Assembly (NCBI GenBank): GCA_938003765.1
Contig: CALKYE010000254.1
Coordinates: 1-64,000, forward strand
Direction of reading: 5' to 3'
DNA length: 64,000 bases
Origin: an uncultured Planctomycetia bacterium
GTDB lineage: Bacteria > Planctomycetota > UBA1135 > GCA-002686595
The notes under the pieces were generated by a model, which did not search any database, was not told the origin of the DNA, and saw nothing but the letters and a program-made list of their open reading frames with translations. The stretch's first letter is position 1. Each line of letters opens with the position of its first letter. The translations under genes were made by a program, and so were the position numbers. Below, piece by piece: positions 53,042 to 61,439 of this stretch.

Positions 53042-54958
53042 ATGCGACTCAGCGCCCGCCATCTGGCTCCTTTCATCGCGCTCTCGTGCGCGTCCTCGCT
53101 CGCGGCCCAGTCCACCGCTCTCGTGAGCGCCACGGGCGTAGGAGGCCCCGGCAACGGCCGGTCCTGGCTCAGCCCGACGGGCTCGGCGGTCACGCCCGAC
53201 GGCCGGTGGGTCGTGTTCCACAGCGACGCGAGCAATCTGACGAACACGAACTCGCCCGGTCAGACGGACGTGTACATCCGCGACCTCACCAGCGGTGGGA
53301 CCGAGCGCATCAGCGTAGGAGGCGCCGGCGGCGAGCCCAACGGCCCGAGCACGAACGGCTCGGTCTCGAACGACGGGCGCTACGTGGTGTTCCAGAGCGA
53401 GGCGCAGAACCTCGCCGTCGGCGACACCAACCTGTCGAGCGACATCTTCTTGCGCGACCGTCAGCTCGGCATCACCACCATCATCAGCGTCAGCACGGGC
53501 GGCTCGATCGGCAACGCCGCCAGCTTCAATCCGGTCATCTCCGGCGACGGCCTGTTCATCGCCTACGCGAGCGCCGCGTCGAACCTGATCCTGAACGACC
53601 CCAACGGGAAGGTCGACGTGTTCGTGCGCAACCTCGCCACGGGCCAGACCCGCATGGTGACCGTGTTGAGCGGCGGCGCGGACGGCGACAGCGATCAGCC
53701 CACGATCTCCGGCGACGGCCGCTTCATCGCCTTCCGCAGCGCAGCGACGAACCTCGTCGCGGGCGACCTCGGCGGCTTCAACGACATCTTCGTGCGCGAC
53801 ATGACCGGCACGAGCTTCGAACTCGTCAGCGTGTCGACCCTCGGCGCCCAGGCCGACGGGCCGAGCGACTTGCCGAGCATCTCCGCGGACGGCTCGCGCA
53901 TCGTGTTCACCAGCACGGCTGCGAACCTCGCGATTCCGGGCGCTCCCACGCTGAACGTGCACCTGCGCGATCGCAACGCGGGCTCGACCACGCTCTTGAA
54001 CGTCGGACCTTCCGGGGTCTCCAACCTGGCCGCGACGCGGCCGCGCATCTCGAAGAACGGCGAGTACGTCTCGTTCCTCTCGCAGTCGAACAACCTGACC
54101 CCCGGGCACAGCGGCGCCGCGACCGACGCGTTCGCGCTGCAGCTCTCGACCGGCGTGATCCAGCGCGCGAGCCCGCCGATCACCCCGGAGCCCTCCGAGC
54201 CCAACTCGAACATCCTCGAGAACGGCGGCATCAGCGACGACGGACGCTTCATCGCCTTCTCGACTCCGGCGAGCAACCTGGTGGCGGGGGACGCGGGCAG
54301 CCTCGAGGACGTGTTCGCGCGCGATCAGTTGCGCGACTGGTTCATCGACGTCGACGCGGATCAGTACGGCGACGTGACCACTCTGCTCACCGCGAGCTTC
54401 CGCCCGTCGGGCTACATCAGCGTCGGCGGCGACTGCGACGACGCCAACCCCGCGGTCAACCCGGGCGCCACGGAGGTCTGCAACGGGATCGACGACAACT
54501 GCGACGGCGTGATCGACGAGGTCGCGTGGCAGTCGTACTGCGGCACGGCCACCAGCCAGCGCGGTTGCCGTCCGAGCCTGAGCGCCGTCGGCTTCCCGAG
54601 CGCGAGCGCGGCTTCCGGCTTCACGCTGCGCATGAGCGGCGTCGACGGCCTGCGCCCGTGCTCGATGATCCACGGCTTCTCCTCGTCCGCGGTCGCGTGG
54701 GCGCTCGGCAGCACGAGCGTGCGCTGCGTCTCGTTCCCCTGGACGCGCGTGAACACGTCGCTCTCGAGCGGCACGCCGGGCCAGTGCGACGGCGAGTACT
54801 CGATCGACTGGCTCGCCTTCATGGCCGCCAACCCCGGCGCGATGGGCAACCCCCTCACGGCGGGCGCGACCTTCTACGTGCAGGGCTGGTTCCGCGACCC
54901 GGGCGCGCCGAAGAACTCGAACCTCGCCAACGCGGTGCAGTTCACGCTGTGCCCGTGA
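53042..54958 (+). CDS. Secreted TolB-like propeller with metal-binding and shared C-terminal domains
   Basis: 638 residues: a signal peptide (MRLSARHLAPFIALSCASSLAAQ), then PD40/TolB-like propeller repeats over residues about 30-430 (repeated SxDGRxxxFxSxAxNLxxGD with xDIFxRD, seven or more copies). A MopE-like metal-binding motif covers about 436-494 (DVDADQYGD, GGDCDDANPAVNPGATEVC, NGIDDNCDGVIDE). The recurrent C-terminal domain of about 140 residues follows (YCGTATSQRGCRPSLSAVG ... WFRDPGAP ... FTLCP). It is a modular extracellular protein; the ligand is unknown. It converges on the propeller gene at 55114 with a strong hairpin between. Confidence 0.8.
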   Translation: MRLSARHLAPFIALSCASSLAAQSTALVSATGVGGPGNGRSWLSPTGSAVTPDGRWVVFHSDASNLTNTNSPGQTDVYIRDLTSGGTERISVGGAGGEPNGPSTNGSVSNDGRYVVFQSEAQNLAVGDTNLSSDIFLRDRQLGITTIISVSTGGSIGNAASFNPVISGDGLFIAYASAASNLILNDPNGKVDVFVRNLATGQTRMVTVLSGGADGDSDQPTISGDGRFIAFRSAATNLVAGDLGGFNDIFVRDMTGTSFELVSVSTLGAQADGPSDLPSISADGSRIVFTSTAANLAIPGAPTLNVHLRDRNAGSTTLLNVGPSGVSNLAATRPRISKNGEYVSFLSQSNNLTPGHSGAATDAFALQLSTGVIQRASPPITPEPSEPNSNILENGGISDDGRFIAFSTPASNLVAGDAGSLEDVFARDQLRDWFIDVDADQYGDVTTLLTASFRPSGYISVGGDCDDANPAVNPGATEVCNGIDDNCDGVIDEVAWQSYCGTATSQRGCRPSLSAVGFPSASAASGFTLRMSGVDGLRPCSMIHGFSSSAVAWALGSTSVRCVSFPWTRVNTSLSSGTPGQCDGEYSIDWLAFMAANPGAMGNPLTAGATFYVQGWFRDPGAPKNSNLANAVQFTLCP

Positions 54959-54987
54959 TCGGACGCGGCTAGAGCGTCGAGCCAAAG

Positions 54988-55034
54988 CAACAGCCCCGGG
55001 CCCGTTCGCAGCGCGACGGGACCCGGGGCTGTTG
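54988..55034. terminator. Bidirectional intrinsic terminator-like hairpin
   Basis: The left arm CAACAGCCCCGGGCCCGT (54988-55005) pairs with the right arm (55016-55034) with only one bulged A at 55021. The stem has 18 bp and a ten-base loop. It lies between two converging genes. Confidence 0.7.
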
Positions 55035-55113
55035 TCGTTCACCGCTCGTGCGCGGCCGGGTTCAGAGGGACCGCGGGCCGCGCCTGCGTCGAGGGTTGCG
55101 CGTCACACCGCTT

Positions 55114-57795
55114 TCAGCGGTAGACGAGCCGCACGCCGGGCGTCAGCGACGAGCTACGGCATGCGAGCGGGTCGCGAAACCACGCTTGCACTTCGACCAC
55201 TGCGCCTGCGACCCACGGGCTTCCGAGCGAGCCTGGTGTGGCGAGCTGGTACGCGCTCCAGTCGAGCGTGAGAGCGCCGTCGCACTGGCCAGTCGCGCCG
55301 CCTGAGTCCTGAGCGGGCAGTCGCTGGCGCGCTCCACTCACGCACAATCGAGCTGAGCCGTTCGCGCACCAAGGCTGATTCATCGCTCCGTTCACGCCGT
55401 AGAAGAAGAGCCCCGTGCGCTGGGCATCAATGTGATCCGCGTGGAGTTCGCAGACTGTCGAGTGGTCCACACTCGGGTGCGCCGTCGCCCAAATGCGCGA
55501 GTCGCACCCGTTCGTTGCGCTCGGAGCCTGCGGCGTGCAGAAGCTCTCGGGCCGCGCCGTGCTCCAGTGTGCGACGTAGCTGTCGCCGGCTGGACTGACG
55601 GCGAAGCTGCCGACCACGTAGATGCCTTCGTCTCCAGGTCGACTCGACCAAGCCAACTCGAAGAGTTCCACGTCGAGGCCAGCTCCCAGAGGTGTCCACG
55701 CGCCGTTGGACCAGCGCGCCAGTCTTCGCGCGGGTTGTCCGCCTGCGATCTGGAAGTTGCCCGCTGCGTAGAGTCCGCAGTCGGCCCCGCCCGCGGCGGA
55801 GGCCAGCGCGTTCACAGGTCCGGAGATCCCCACTCCGAGCGCATGCCACTGAGCGCCATCCCACTTCGCGATCCCTGGCGCCAGGATGTTCCCCGCGACG
55901 TTGAAACGCCCTCCGACGTACAGCGCCGGTCCACTCCCGTCGTCGTGGGTCACCAGCGCGTTCGCGGGCAGATCTGTTCCGCCTCCAACGGAGTTCCACG
56001 CCGTTCCGTCCCAGCGGGCGATGTATCGGACGGTCGGGCTTCCGACGACGCTGAAGTCGCCGCTCGCATACAGCTCGGGGCCCGCCCCGCTGTCGAAGAA
56101 TGCCAGTCCTCTGGGCCACCCCCCGAGTCCACTCCCGACTTGCGCCCAGCTCGCGCCGGTCCAGCGAGCGAGGTTGAAGACCAGGCCCGACGACGCCTGA
56201 TTGAATGGACCGCTGACGAAGAGCTGCGCGCCGGCCCCGGCGCCTCGTGACGCGACGCGGTACACCGTGTTGTTCAGCCCCGCGGTCATGTCCACCCACA
56301 CGGCGCCGTCCCAACGCGCTACGCGACTCGGATTCGTCGCGCCGGGCAACGTGAACGTCCCGACCGCGATCAGTTCCTCATGAATCGCGGGGTGAAAGGA
56401 CCCGAGGTCGATCACGGAGCCCGTCAGCGCGCCGCCGACGTTGGACCACGCTTGGCCATCCCAGCGCGCGAGCGAGCCGAGTGCGATCCCTCCCGGGGCC
56501 ATGGCGCCTCCGCCGAAGTAGAGCCCCGCCGCAGGCCCACTCTCGATCGAGTGCGCCGCACCCACGGCCCGAGTGAAGCCCGGCGAGATGGGCTCGAAGG
56601 AGCCGTTGCGAGAACGCGCCAGATTGTTCGTGAGGGCGCTCCCGGCTCTGTCGAAGCGCCCGCCGATGAAGAACTGCGAGCCGCTCCCGTCGTCGAACGC
56701 GCAAGCGGTCGACACGAAGCTGCTCAACGTTGGTGCGACTCCACCGCCGACGCCGCTCCAATTCACGCCGTCCCACCTGGCGATGCCATGCGCCCCCCCG
56801 CTGCTCGGTGCGCTGAGCGCGCCACAAGCGAACAAGACGGGCCCGCTGCCATCGTCAAGGACAACCAGCTCGGACACGCCGCCGGCCAGGCCCAGAGATC
56901 CGACACTGACCCACTGAGACCCGTTCCACTTCGCGACGGATGAAGGCGGGCTCACCGAGAAGAATCCGATGCCTGACCCTGCGTAGAGCGCTTCCCCTGA
57001 GCCGTCGTCGAAGATCGCCAGTGACGAAACGCCGCCGCCAAGCCCGGCGCCGAAGGCAGACCATGACTGCCCGTCCCAACGAGCGACGTTGTTGGCGGCC
57101 ACACCGCCCGCGGAGCTGAAGTCGCCGCCGACGATGAGGTGCTCGACGCCCGCCACGGTCTGCGTCGCCAAGGACGTCACACGTGCGCCCACGACTCCGC
57201 CGCCGACATCGACCCAGGCTTGACCGTCCCACAGCGCAACTCGTCCGAGGGGAACGGACCCAGATGCTTGGAACTCTCCGCCGGCGAAGAAGCCGGGGCC
57301 TGAAGTGCGACGGGCGAGCGCGACGACGGAGCCGTTCAAGCCTGCGCCGAGGGCGCGCCATGACGATCCGGTCCAGCTCGCTACGTTGTTGGCTGACGTT
57401 CCGCCAGCAGAGCTGAAGCTCCCGCCGATCACCAGTTCTCGGCCCGCGCCCGTGTCAACGCTCAGCAGCGGCGCGCCGCCCGCTGACTGCAGGCTCAGGC
57501 CCGACCCGAGCGGGGACCAGCCCTCACCGTTCCACTTGGCGATGCATGCTGCCGGCGTGGCGCCAGCCGTGGAGAACAAGCCGCTCACGAACAGCGCCGG
57601 CCCCGACCCATCATCGTGGACCGCGAAGTCGAGCACCACGGCTGAATCTCCCGGAGCGCTCACGACCCCGGACTGCGGTCCGCGGAACGGACGCCAGTCC
57701 AGCCCGGCCGGGTCGTTCGCTCGCGCCGCCAGGCCGAGGCACGCGAGCAGCGCGAGCGTGCGAATCACGGGCGGCGAGCCGCAGCGCGACTTCAT
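55114..57795 (-). CDS. Large secreted repeat (propeller) protein with shared C-terminal domain
   Basis: 893 residues. A signal-like N-terminus (RTLALLACLGLAARAND) is followed by about 13-15 units with the pattern VARWDGQSWSxxGxGL / DDGSGxxLYAGxxF, longer and more regular than in the paralogue at 29025-31619, with motifs such as NNVARWDGQSWSAFGAGL. The C-terminal domain (SFCTPQAPSATNGCDSRI ... WFRDPLAC ... LVYR) spans about 140 residues. Its ATG overlaps the stop of the upstream gene (ATGA), so it is translated from the same mRNA as the C15-like protein. Likely an exported structural or binding protein. Confidence 0.75.
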   Translation of the reverse strand: MKSRCGSPPVIRTLALLACLGLAARANDPAGLDWRPFRGPQSGVVSAPGDSAVVLDFAVHDDGSGPALFVSGLFSTAGATPAACIAKWNGEGWSPLGSGLSLQSAGGAPLLSVDTGAGRELVIGGSFSSAGGTSANNVASWTGSSWRALGAGLNGSVVALARRTSGPGFFAGGEFQASGSVPLGRVALWDGQAWVDVGGGVVGARVTSLATQTVAGVEHLIVGGDFSSAGGVAANNVARWDGQSWSAFGAGLGGGVSSLAIFDDGSGEALYAGSGIGFFSVSPPSSVAKWNGSQWVSVGSLGLAGGVSELVVLDDGSGPVLFACGALSAPSSGGAHGIARWDGVNWSGVGGGVAPTLSSFVSTACAFDDGSGSQFFIGGRFDRAGSALTNNLARSRNGSFEPISPGFTRAVGAAHSIESGPAAGLYFGGGAMAPGGIALGSLARWDGQAWSNVGGALTGSVIDLGSFHPAIHEELIAVGTFTLPGATNPSRVARWDGAVWVDMTAGLNNTVYRVASRGAGAGAQLFVSGPFNQASSGLVFNLARWTGASWAQVGSGLGGWPRGLAFFDSGAGPELYASGDFSVVGSPTVRYIARWDGTAWNSVGGGTDLPANALVTHDDGSGPALYVGGRFNVAGNILAPGIAKWDGAQWHALGVGISGPVNALASAAGGADCGLYAAGNFQIAGGQPARRLARWSNGAWTPLGAGLDVELFELAWSSRPGDEGIYVVGSFAVSPAGDSYVAHWSTARPESFCTPQAPSATNGCDSRIWATAHPSVDHSTVCELHADHIDAQRTGLFFYGVNGAMNQPWCANGSARLCVSGARQRLPAQDSGGATGQCDGALTLDWSAYQLATPGSLGSPWVAGAVVEVQAWFRDPLACRSSSLTPGVRLVYR
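55700..57560 (-). repeat. Delta-60-like protein repeats
   Basis: Consecutive units of roughly 130-160 bp encode a WDGxxWxxxGxGL strand pair followed by DDGSGxxLYAGxxF. Several copies are recognisable across this interval, and the same unit occurs in the gene at 29025-31619. Confidence 0.65.
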
Positions 57796-59093
57796 GGCGC
57801 GAAGAGCACGCTCACGCCATTGCTCGCGTTGAGTCCGTTGCCGCCGCCGGTCGGGTCGCGGTAGGCGAACTGGAAGTTCCAGGTCGAGCCGGCGAGCACC
57901 GCCGCGGGTCCGCCGCTGAACGGCGCGAGCGTCAGATCGAGCGGGCGGACGAGCGCGCCCGAGCTATCGGTGGTGAGCACCGGCGGCACGCGTTGCCGCG
58001 GCGCGCCGACGCACAGCGTGCCGGCGCCGTAGGGCGTGGTCGACTGCGTCGGACCGTAGAACAGGAAGCCGTTCGCGCTGGTCGGCGCGTAGTTGACGCC
58101 GAAGGCGAGGTCGTTGGTCGCGATCGACGAGGTTCCGATCGGGCTCAGCACCGCGCCCGCGCCGGCCGAGTTCGGCGACGTGTCGCAGTACAGGTCGAAG
58201 TCGACCGGATCGCCGAGCGTGCGGTCGACATGCCGGATCAGCGTGCGCAGCGAGATCTCGGCCGCCCGGCGCGCGTTGGGCCAGCTCAGTCCCGAACCGA
58301 CGTGGATGTGACCTGCTGCGACGCACCAGGCCGGGTCCGTCGGGCTCGAGTGGATCGACTGGTACCACACGCCGTGGTACGCGATGAACTCCGACAGGAA
58401 GCCGCCGCCGCTGCCCGAGAAGCAGATGAAGGCGCTGAGCGGCGGGCTCGCGGTGTTGACGTCGTCGAGGATCTCCTGGACCGGCAGAGTCGAGAGTCGG
58501 AGTTGGCCCGGCCCGATCGAGCTGTCGGGCGGCGCCGGCGTGGGCTGCGTCGGGCTGAGGTAGTCGCCCACCCACGACGTGCGGTTGTACTGGTTCATCT
58601 CCAGCTCCCAGTTCTGTCCCGTCCCGCCGCGGCTGAAGGTGATGATCGCGATGGGCTGCAGCGAGTTGACGATGGGCCAGAAGTCCGCGGAGGTGTCCTG
58701 GTAGTCGACGGTGAGATCGCCCGTGCCCATGCCGCAGCTCGAGCAGTTGGCCGGACTGAACTCGGGGAAGTACGAGTAGACGTCGTAGCCGCGTCCCTCC
58801 CAGTTCGAGCCGATCCAACCCTGCGGGTTCTGCGCGGGGTTGGTGCTGAAGCGCCGCACCGCTTCGTTCGACGGCGGCCAGTAGCCGGTGAGGAGGATCG
58901 CGGGCCGCTGGCCGAGCTGCATCTGCTGCGCGCGCGGCGTCCCCGTCGTCGGCGTCGGCAGATTCGACTGCGGCGGGTCGAGGCGACGGGCGAAGGTCGC
59001 CGGCGCTCCCATTTGGGCGGTTGCGGGGGCGGCGCCGAGCGCGACGGCCAGAGCGGGGAGCAGGGTCAGCGCGGGGACGATTTTGTTGAGCAT
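57792..59093 (-). CDS. Secreted pyroglutamyl-peptidase-like protein, catalytic Cys replaced by Ser
   Basis: 433 residues: a signal peptide (KIVPALTLLPALAVALGAAPATAQ), then a domain with the order of peptidase C15 elements. RPAILLTGYWPP matches the GFGPF strand, a middle IAIITFSRGG matches the GLG strand, FICFSGSGGGFLSEFIAYHG (about residues 214-233) matches the DAGGYVCERTFH block, and AAGHIHVG matches FLHVP. The position of the nucleophile Cys is taken by Ser while the His block is kept. It might be a Ser-type variant hydrolase or a binding protein. The last 125 residues are the WNFQ-type version of the recurrent C-terminal domain (LYCDTSPNSAGAGA ... FAYRDPTG ... VLFAP). It is coupled to the next gene by ATGA overlap. 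Confidence 0.7.
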   Translation of the reverse strand: MLNKIVPALTLLPALAVALGAAPATAQMGAPATFARRLDPPQSNLPTPTTGTPRAQQMQLGQRPAILLTGYWPPSNEAVRRFSTNPAQNPQGWIGSNWEGRGYDVYSYFPEFSPANCSSCGMGTGDLTVDYQDTSADFWPIVNSLQPIAIITFSRGGTGQNWELEMNQYNRTSWVGDYLSPTQPTPAPPDSSIGPGQLRLSTLPVQEILDDVNTASPPLSAFICFSGSGGGFLSEFIAYHGVWYQSIHSSPTDPAWCVAAGHIHVGSGLSWPNARRAAEISLRTLIRHVDRTLGDPVDFDLYCDTSPNSAGAGAVLSPIGTSSIATNDLAFGVNYAPTSANGFLFYGPTQSTTPYGAGTLCVGAPRQRVPPVLTTDSSGALVRPLDLTLAPFSGGPAAVLAGSTWNFQFAYRDPTGGGNGLNASNGVSVLFAP

Positions 59094-59143
59094 GGAGATC
59101 TGGAGTGATGGCGATGCGACGAACGAGTCAATCTACTCGGGGC

Positions 59144-59563
59144 ATGGATTACCCGCTGGACCCACAGGGTTTCGATCCCGTCGCCACGATGCCGGCGGCC
59201 GGTTTCTTCGGCTTCGCGTTCCGCGCGCGTGACGAACGGTCCGCGACCGTCGCGCTGCCGCTGCGGCCCGAACTGTTCCAGGGTCAGCAGCGCGTTCACG
59301 GCGGCGTGATCGCCAGCCTGGCGGACACCTGCGCAGTCTGGTTGCTGCTGCCCCGCGTGCTGCCCGAGCGCACCATCACGAGCATCGAGTTCAAGCTCAA
59401 CTTCGTGCGGCCGGCCGTCGCCGAGCGCGGCGAGTTGCTCGCGCTCGCGCGCCCCGTCCGCGTGGGTCGCACGGTCGCGCTGGCGGACGTGGACGTCACT
59501 CAGGCCGGCGAGCTCGTCGCCAAGGGCCTGTTCACGTACCTCGTGTCGCCGCTCGAGCGCTGA
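59144..59563 (+). CDS. PaaI-type hotdog thioesterase
   Basis: 139 residues from the ATG at 59144; an in-frame upstream GTG at 59105 would add 13 residues that look non-family. It shows the hotdog fold signature QRVHGGVIASLADTCAVWLL near residues 48-67, with HGG...D as in PaaI/YdiI thioesterases, then SIEFKLNFVRPAV and a strand RVGRTVALADVDVTQAG. It would hydrolyse an acyl-CoA; the substrate is unknown. Divergent from the C15-like operon and convergent with the VOC gene. Confidence 0.85.
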   Translation: MDYPLDPQGFDPVATMPAAGFFGFAFRARDERSATVALPLRPELFQGQQRVHGGVIASLADTCAVWLLLPRVLPERTITSIEFKLNFVRPAVAERGELLALARPVRVGRTVALADVDVTQAGELVAKGLFTYLVSPLER

Positions 59564-59576
59564 CGCGCGCTGCGGT

Positions 59577-59951
59577 TCAGCGCTTCTCTTCGAGCAGGCC
59601 GACCAGATTGCCGTCCGGGTCGCGCAGGAAGCCGATCCACAGTTCGTGGTCGCTCATGCGTGCGGCGAGCTGCGGCGTGCGCTCGCTCAGCGCGCCGCGC
59701 GCGACGAACTCCGCGTGCGTCGACTCGATGTCGCTGACGCGGAAGTAGGGGATCGAGTTCGCGCCGACCGCGCCCGCGCCCTGCGGGATGCTCAGCATGA
59801 TGCGGACGCCCTTGCCGTCGAGGAACGCGAGGCCCGGCGCGGGCCGGAACAGGAGCGCGAGTCCGAGGCAGCCCTGGTAGAAGCCCAGCGCGAGATCGAC
59901 GTCGCTCACGGTGATGGCGAGTTGGGCGAGGCCTTCGACGCTGCGGGTCAT
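59577..59951 (-). CDS. VOC (glyoxalase/bleomycin-resistance) family protein
   Basis: 124 residues with the betaalphabetabetabeta pattern of VOC proteins: LAQLAITVSDVDLALGFYQG, LLFRPAPGLAFLDGKGVRIML, YFRVSDIESTHAEFVARGA, and IGFLRDPDGNLVGLLEEK. Metal ligands are not certain: the usual first His is absent in AITVSD (Thr), and the C-terminal Glu is present. Likely a small dioxygenase/glyoxalase-like enzyme or a binding protein. The ATG at 59951 fits the family start; upstream extensions are Arg-rich. Confidence 0.82.
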   Translation of the reverse strand: MTRSVEGLAQLAITVSDVDLALGFYQGCLGLALLFRPAPGLAFLDGKGVRIMLSIPQGAGAVGANSIPYFRVSDIESTHAEFVARGALSERTPQLAARMSDHELWIGFLRDPDGNLVGLLEEKR

Positions 59952-60300
59952 GGTTGAGTTCGCGTGCTCGGCACGATGTTCCTTCGACCGGTTCGTCGAG
60001 CGAGGCCCGACGTCGGCGATCCGCGCCCGCGCACCTGCGTCGTCGAACCGCGCGCCCGAATCTACGCGGAGCCGAGCCCCGAGTGCTGCGCCGAGTCGCG
60101 CTCGAGGCGCGAGGTCCGCGCACTTCCCCAACGGCTGTCGACGCACGCCAATTCGCCCCGAATCCGCGATTCGCCGTGGATTGCGGGTAACGCCGCCGCC
60201 GTGCGGGGGCTTCATCGCTGGGGCGACCTCCGCTCGCTTCCGTGGGCGCGCGCCGCGGCGCCCGCCACCGAGTTCCGACGCCAACCTCTCCGGCAGTTCC
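59952..60300. other. Divergent intergenic region, no gene seen
   Basis: 349 bp between the divergently transcribed VOC gene (start 59951) and the secreted protein gene (start 60301). Both frames here are Arg/Ser-rich, without a ribosome site or homology. It should contain the promoters of both genes; no repeat or operator was recognised. Confidence 0.5.
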
Positions 60301-61287
60301 ATGTTCACCGCCAAGCCTGTGTTCCGTGTTCTCTCGCTGCTCGCCTTGGCTCTGCTCCCGGGCGCTGCGCGCGCGCAGACCAACCTGCTCGTCAACGGCG
60401 ACGCCGAAGCAGGAGACACGAGTGGGTGGGTCGACCCCATCTCGCAAGGCTTCGACGTGACGAGCTCACCGTCAGCGGTCTACGCCGGCGGATTCAGCTT
60501 CCACGCGGGGGTCACGGGCCCGATGGGCGCGTGGAACAACGAGCTGCGACAGGACGTCGACGTCAGCTCGCTGGCCGCGATGATCGACGCGGGAACCGTC
60601 GTGAGCGTGTTCTCGTGCGCGGGGCGCACGAACGAGGGCGGCGGCTCGTCCGATCCCGGTCGGGTGCGCGTCGAGTTCCTCGCGGCGGGCGGCGCGTTGC
60701 TCGAGGTCTACGACACGGGCGTCTTCGCTCCCACCAACACCTGGGTCACGCGCGCGGACTCGCGTCCGGTTCCGGCGACGACCCGCAGCGTGCGCGTGCG
60801 GCTGATCGGCACGCGCTCGGTCGGCGCCTCGACCGACTGCTACTTCGACGAGCTCGTGCTGCGCATGCAGTGCGGCTCGGCCACGTACTGCACCGGCAAG
60901 CAGAACTCGCTCGGCTGCACGCCCGCGGTGAGCATCAGCGGAAACGCGAGCTTGTCGTCGAGCACGCTCGTCGTCGGCGCGTCGCAAGTGCTCAACAACA
61001 AGTTCGGGCTCCTGTTCTGGGGCTTGGCGCCGGCCGCTGCGCCGTTCCAAGGCGGCACGCTGTGCGTTCAGCCGCCGACGCTGCGCACGTTCACGCAGCT
61101 GTCCGGCGGGAGTCCCAGCGGCAACGACTGCACGGGCGCGTTCTCGTTCGCGTTCTCTTCGAGCTACCTCGCGAGCGTTGGGCTCTCGGTCGACGACGTC
61201 GTGTACTGTCAGTTCTGGTCGCGCGATCCGGCCAGCGCGATCACGACGAGCCTCTCGAACGCTGCGCAGTTTCGAGTCTGTCCCTGA
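60301..61287 (+). CDS. Secreted CBM-like protein with shared C-terminal domain
   Basis: 328 residues: a signal peptide (KPVFRVLSLLALALLPGAARAQ), then a jelly-roll domain starting NLLVNGDAEAGDTSGWVDP, the NGDFE..GW pattern of carbohydrate-binding or DUF642-like domains (about residues 27-190). The C-terminal recurrent domain follows (TYCTGKQNSLGCTPAVSISG near 200 to FRVCP at the end) with WSRDPAS...SLSNAAQF. This is the shortest of the nine and shows the basic pattern: one binding domain plus the C-terminal domain. Sugar binding is inferred only from the fold. Confidence 0.75.
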   Translation: MFTAKPVFRVLSLLALALLPGAARAQTNLLVNGDAEAGDTSGWVDPISQGFDVTSSPSAVYAGGFSFHAGVTGPMGAWNNELRQDVDVSSLAAMIDAGTVVSVFSCAGRTNEGGGSSDPGRVRVEFLAAGGALLEVYDTGVFAPTNTWVTRADSRPVPATTRSVRVRLIGTRSVGASTDCYFDELVLRMQCGSATYCTGKQNSLGCTPAVSISGNASLSSSTLVVGASQVLNNKFGLLFWGLAPAAAPFQGGTLCVQPPTLRTFTQLSGGSPSGNDCTGAFSFAFSSSYLASVGLSVDDVVYCQFWSRDPASAITTSLSNAAQFRVCP

Positions 61288-61385
61288 CGGCGAGAGCGAG
61301 CTCGAGCTCGCCGGCCGCGAAGCGCTGCGCCATCGCGGACAGCTCGTGGTGACTCGAGGCCAGCGACGAGCTGTAGGAAACTAAA

Positions 61386-61420
61386 GAGCTGGCGCGACCT
61401 GATCGCAGGCGCGCCAGCTC
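61386..61420. terminator. Bidirectional terminator with A/T flanks
   Basis: GAGCTGGCGCG (61386-61396) pairs perfectly with CGCGCCAGCTC (61410-61420) around a 13-base loop, flanked by AAA on the left and GTTT on the right. It lies between the converging genes ending at 61287 and 61440. Confidence 0.7.
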
Positions 61421-61439
61421 GTTTCATGCGCTCACACGC

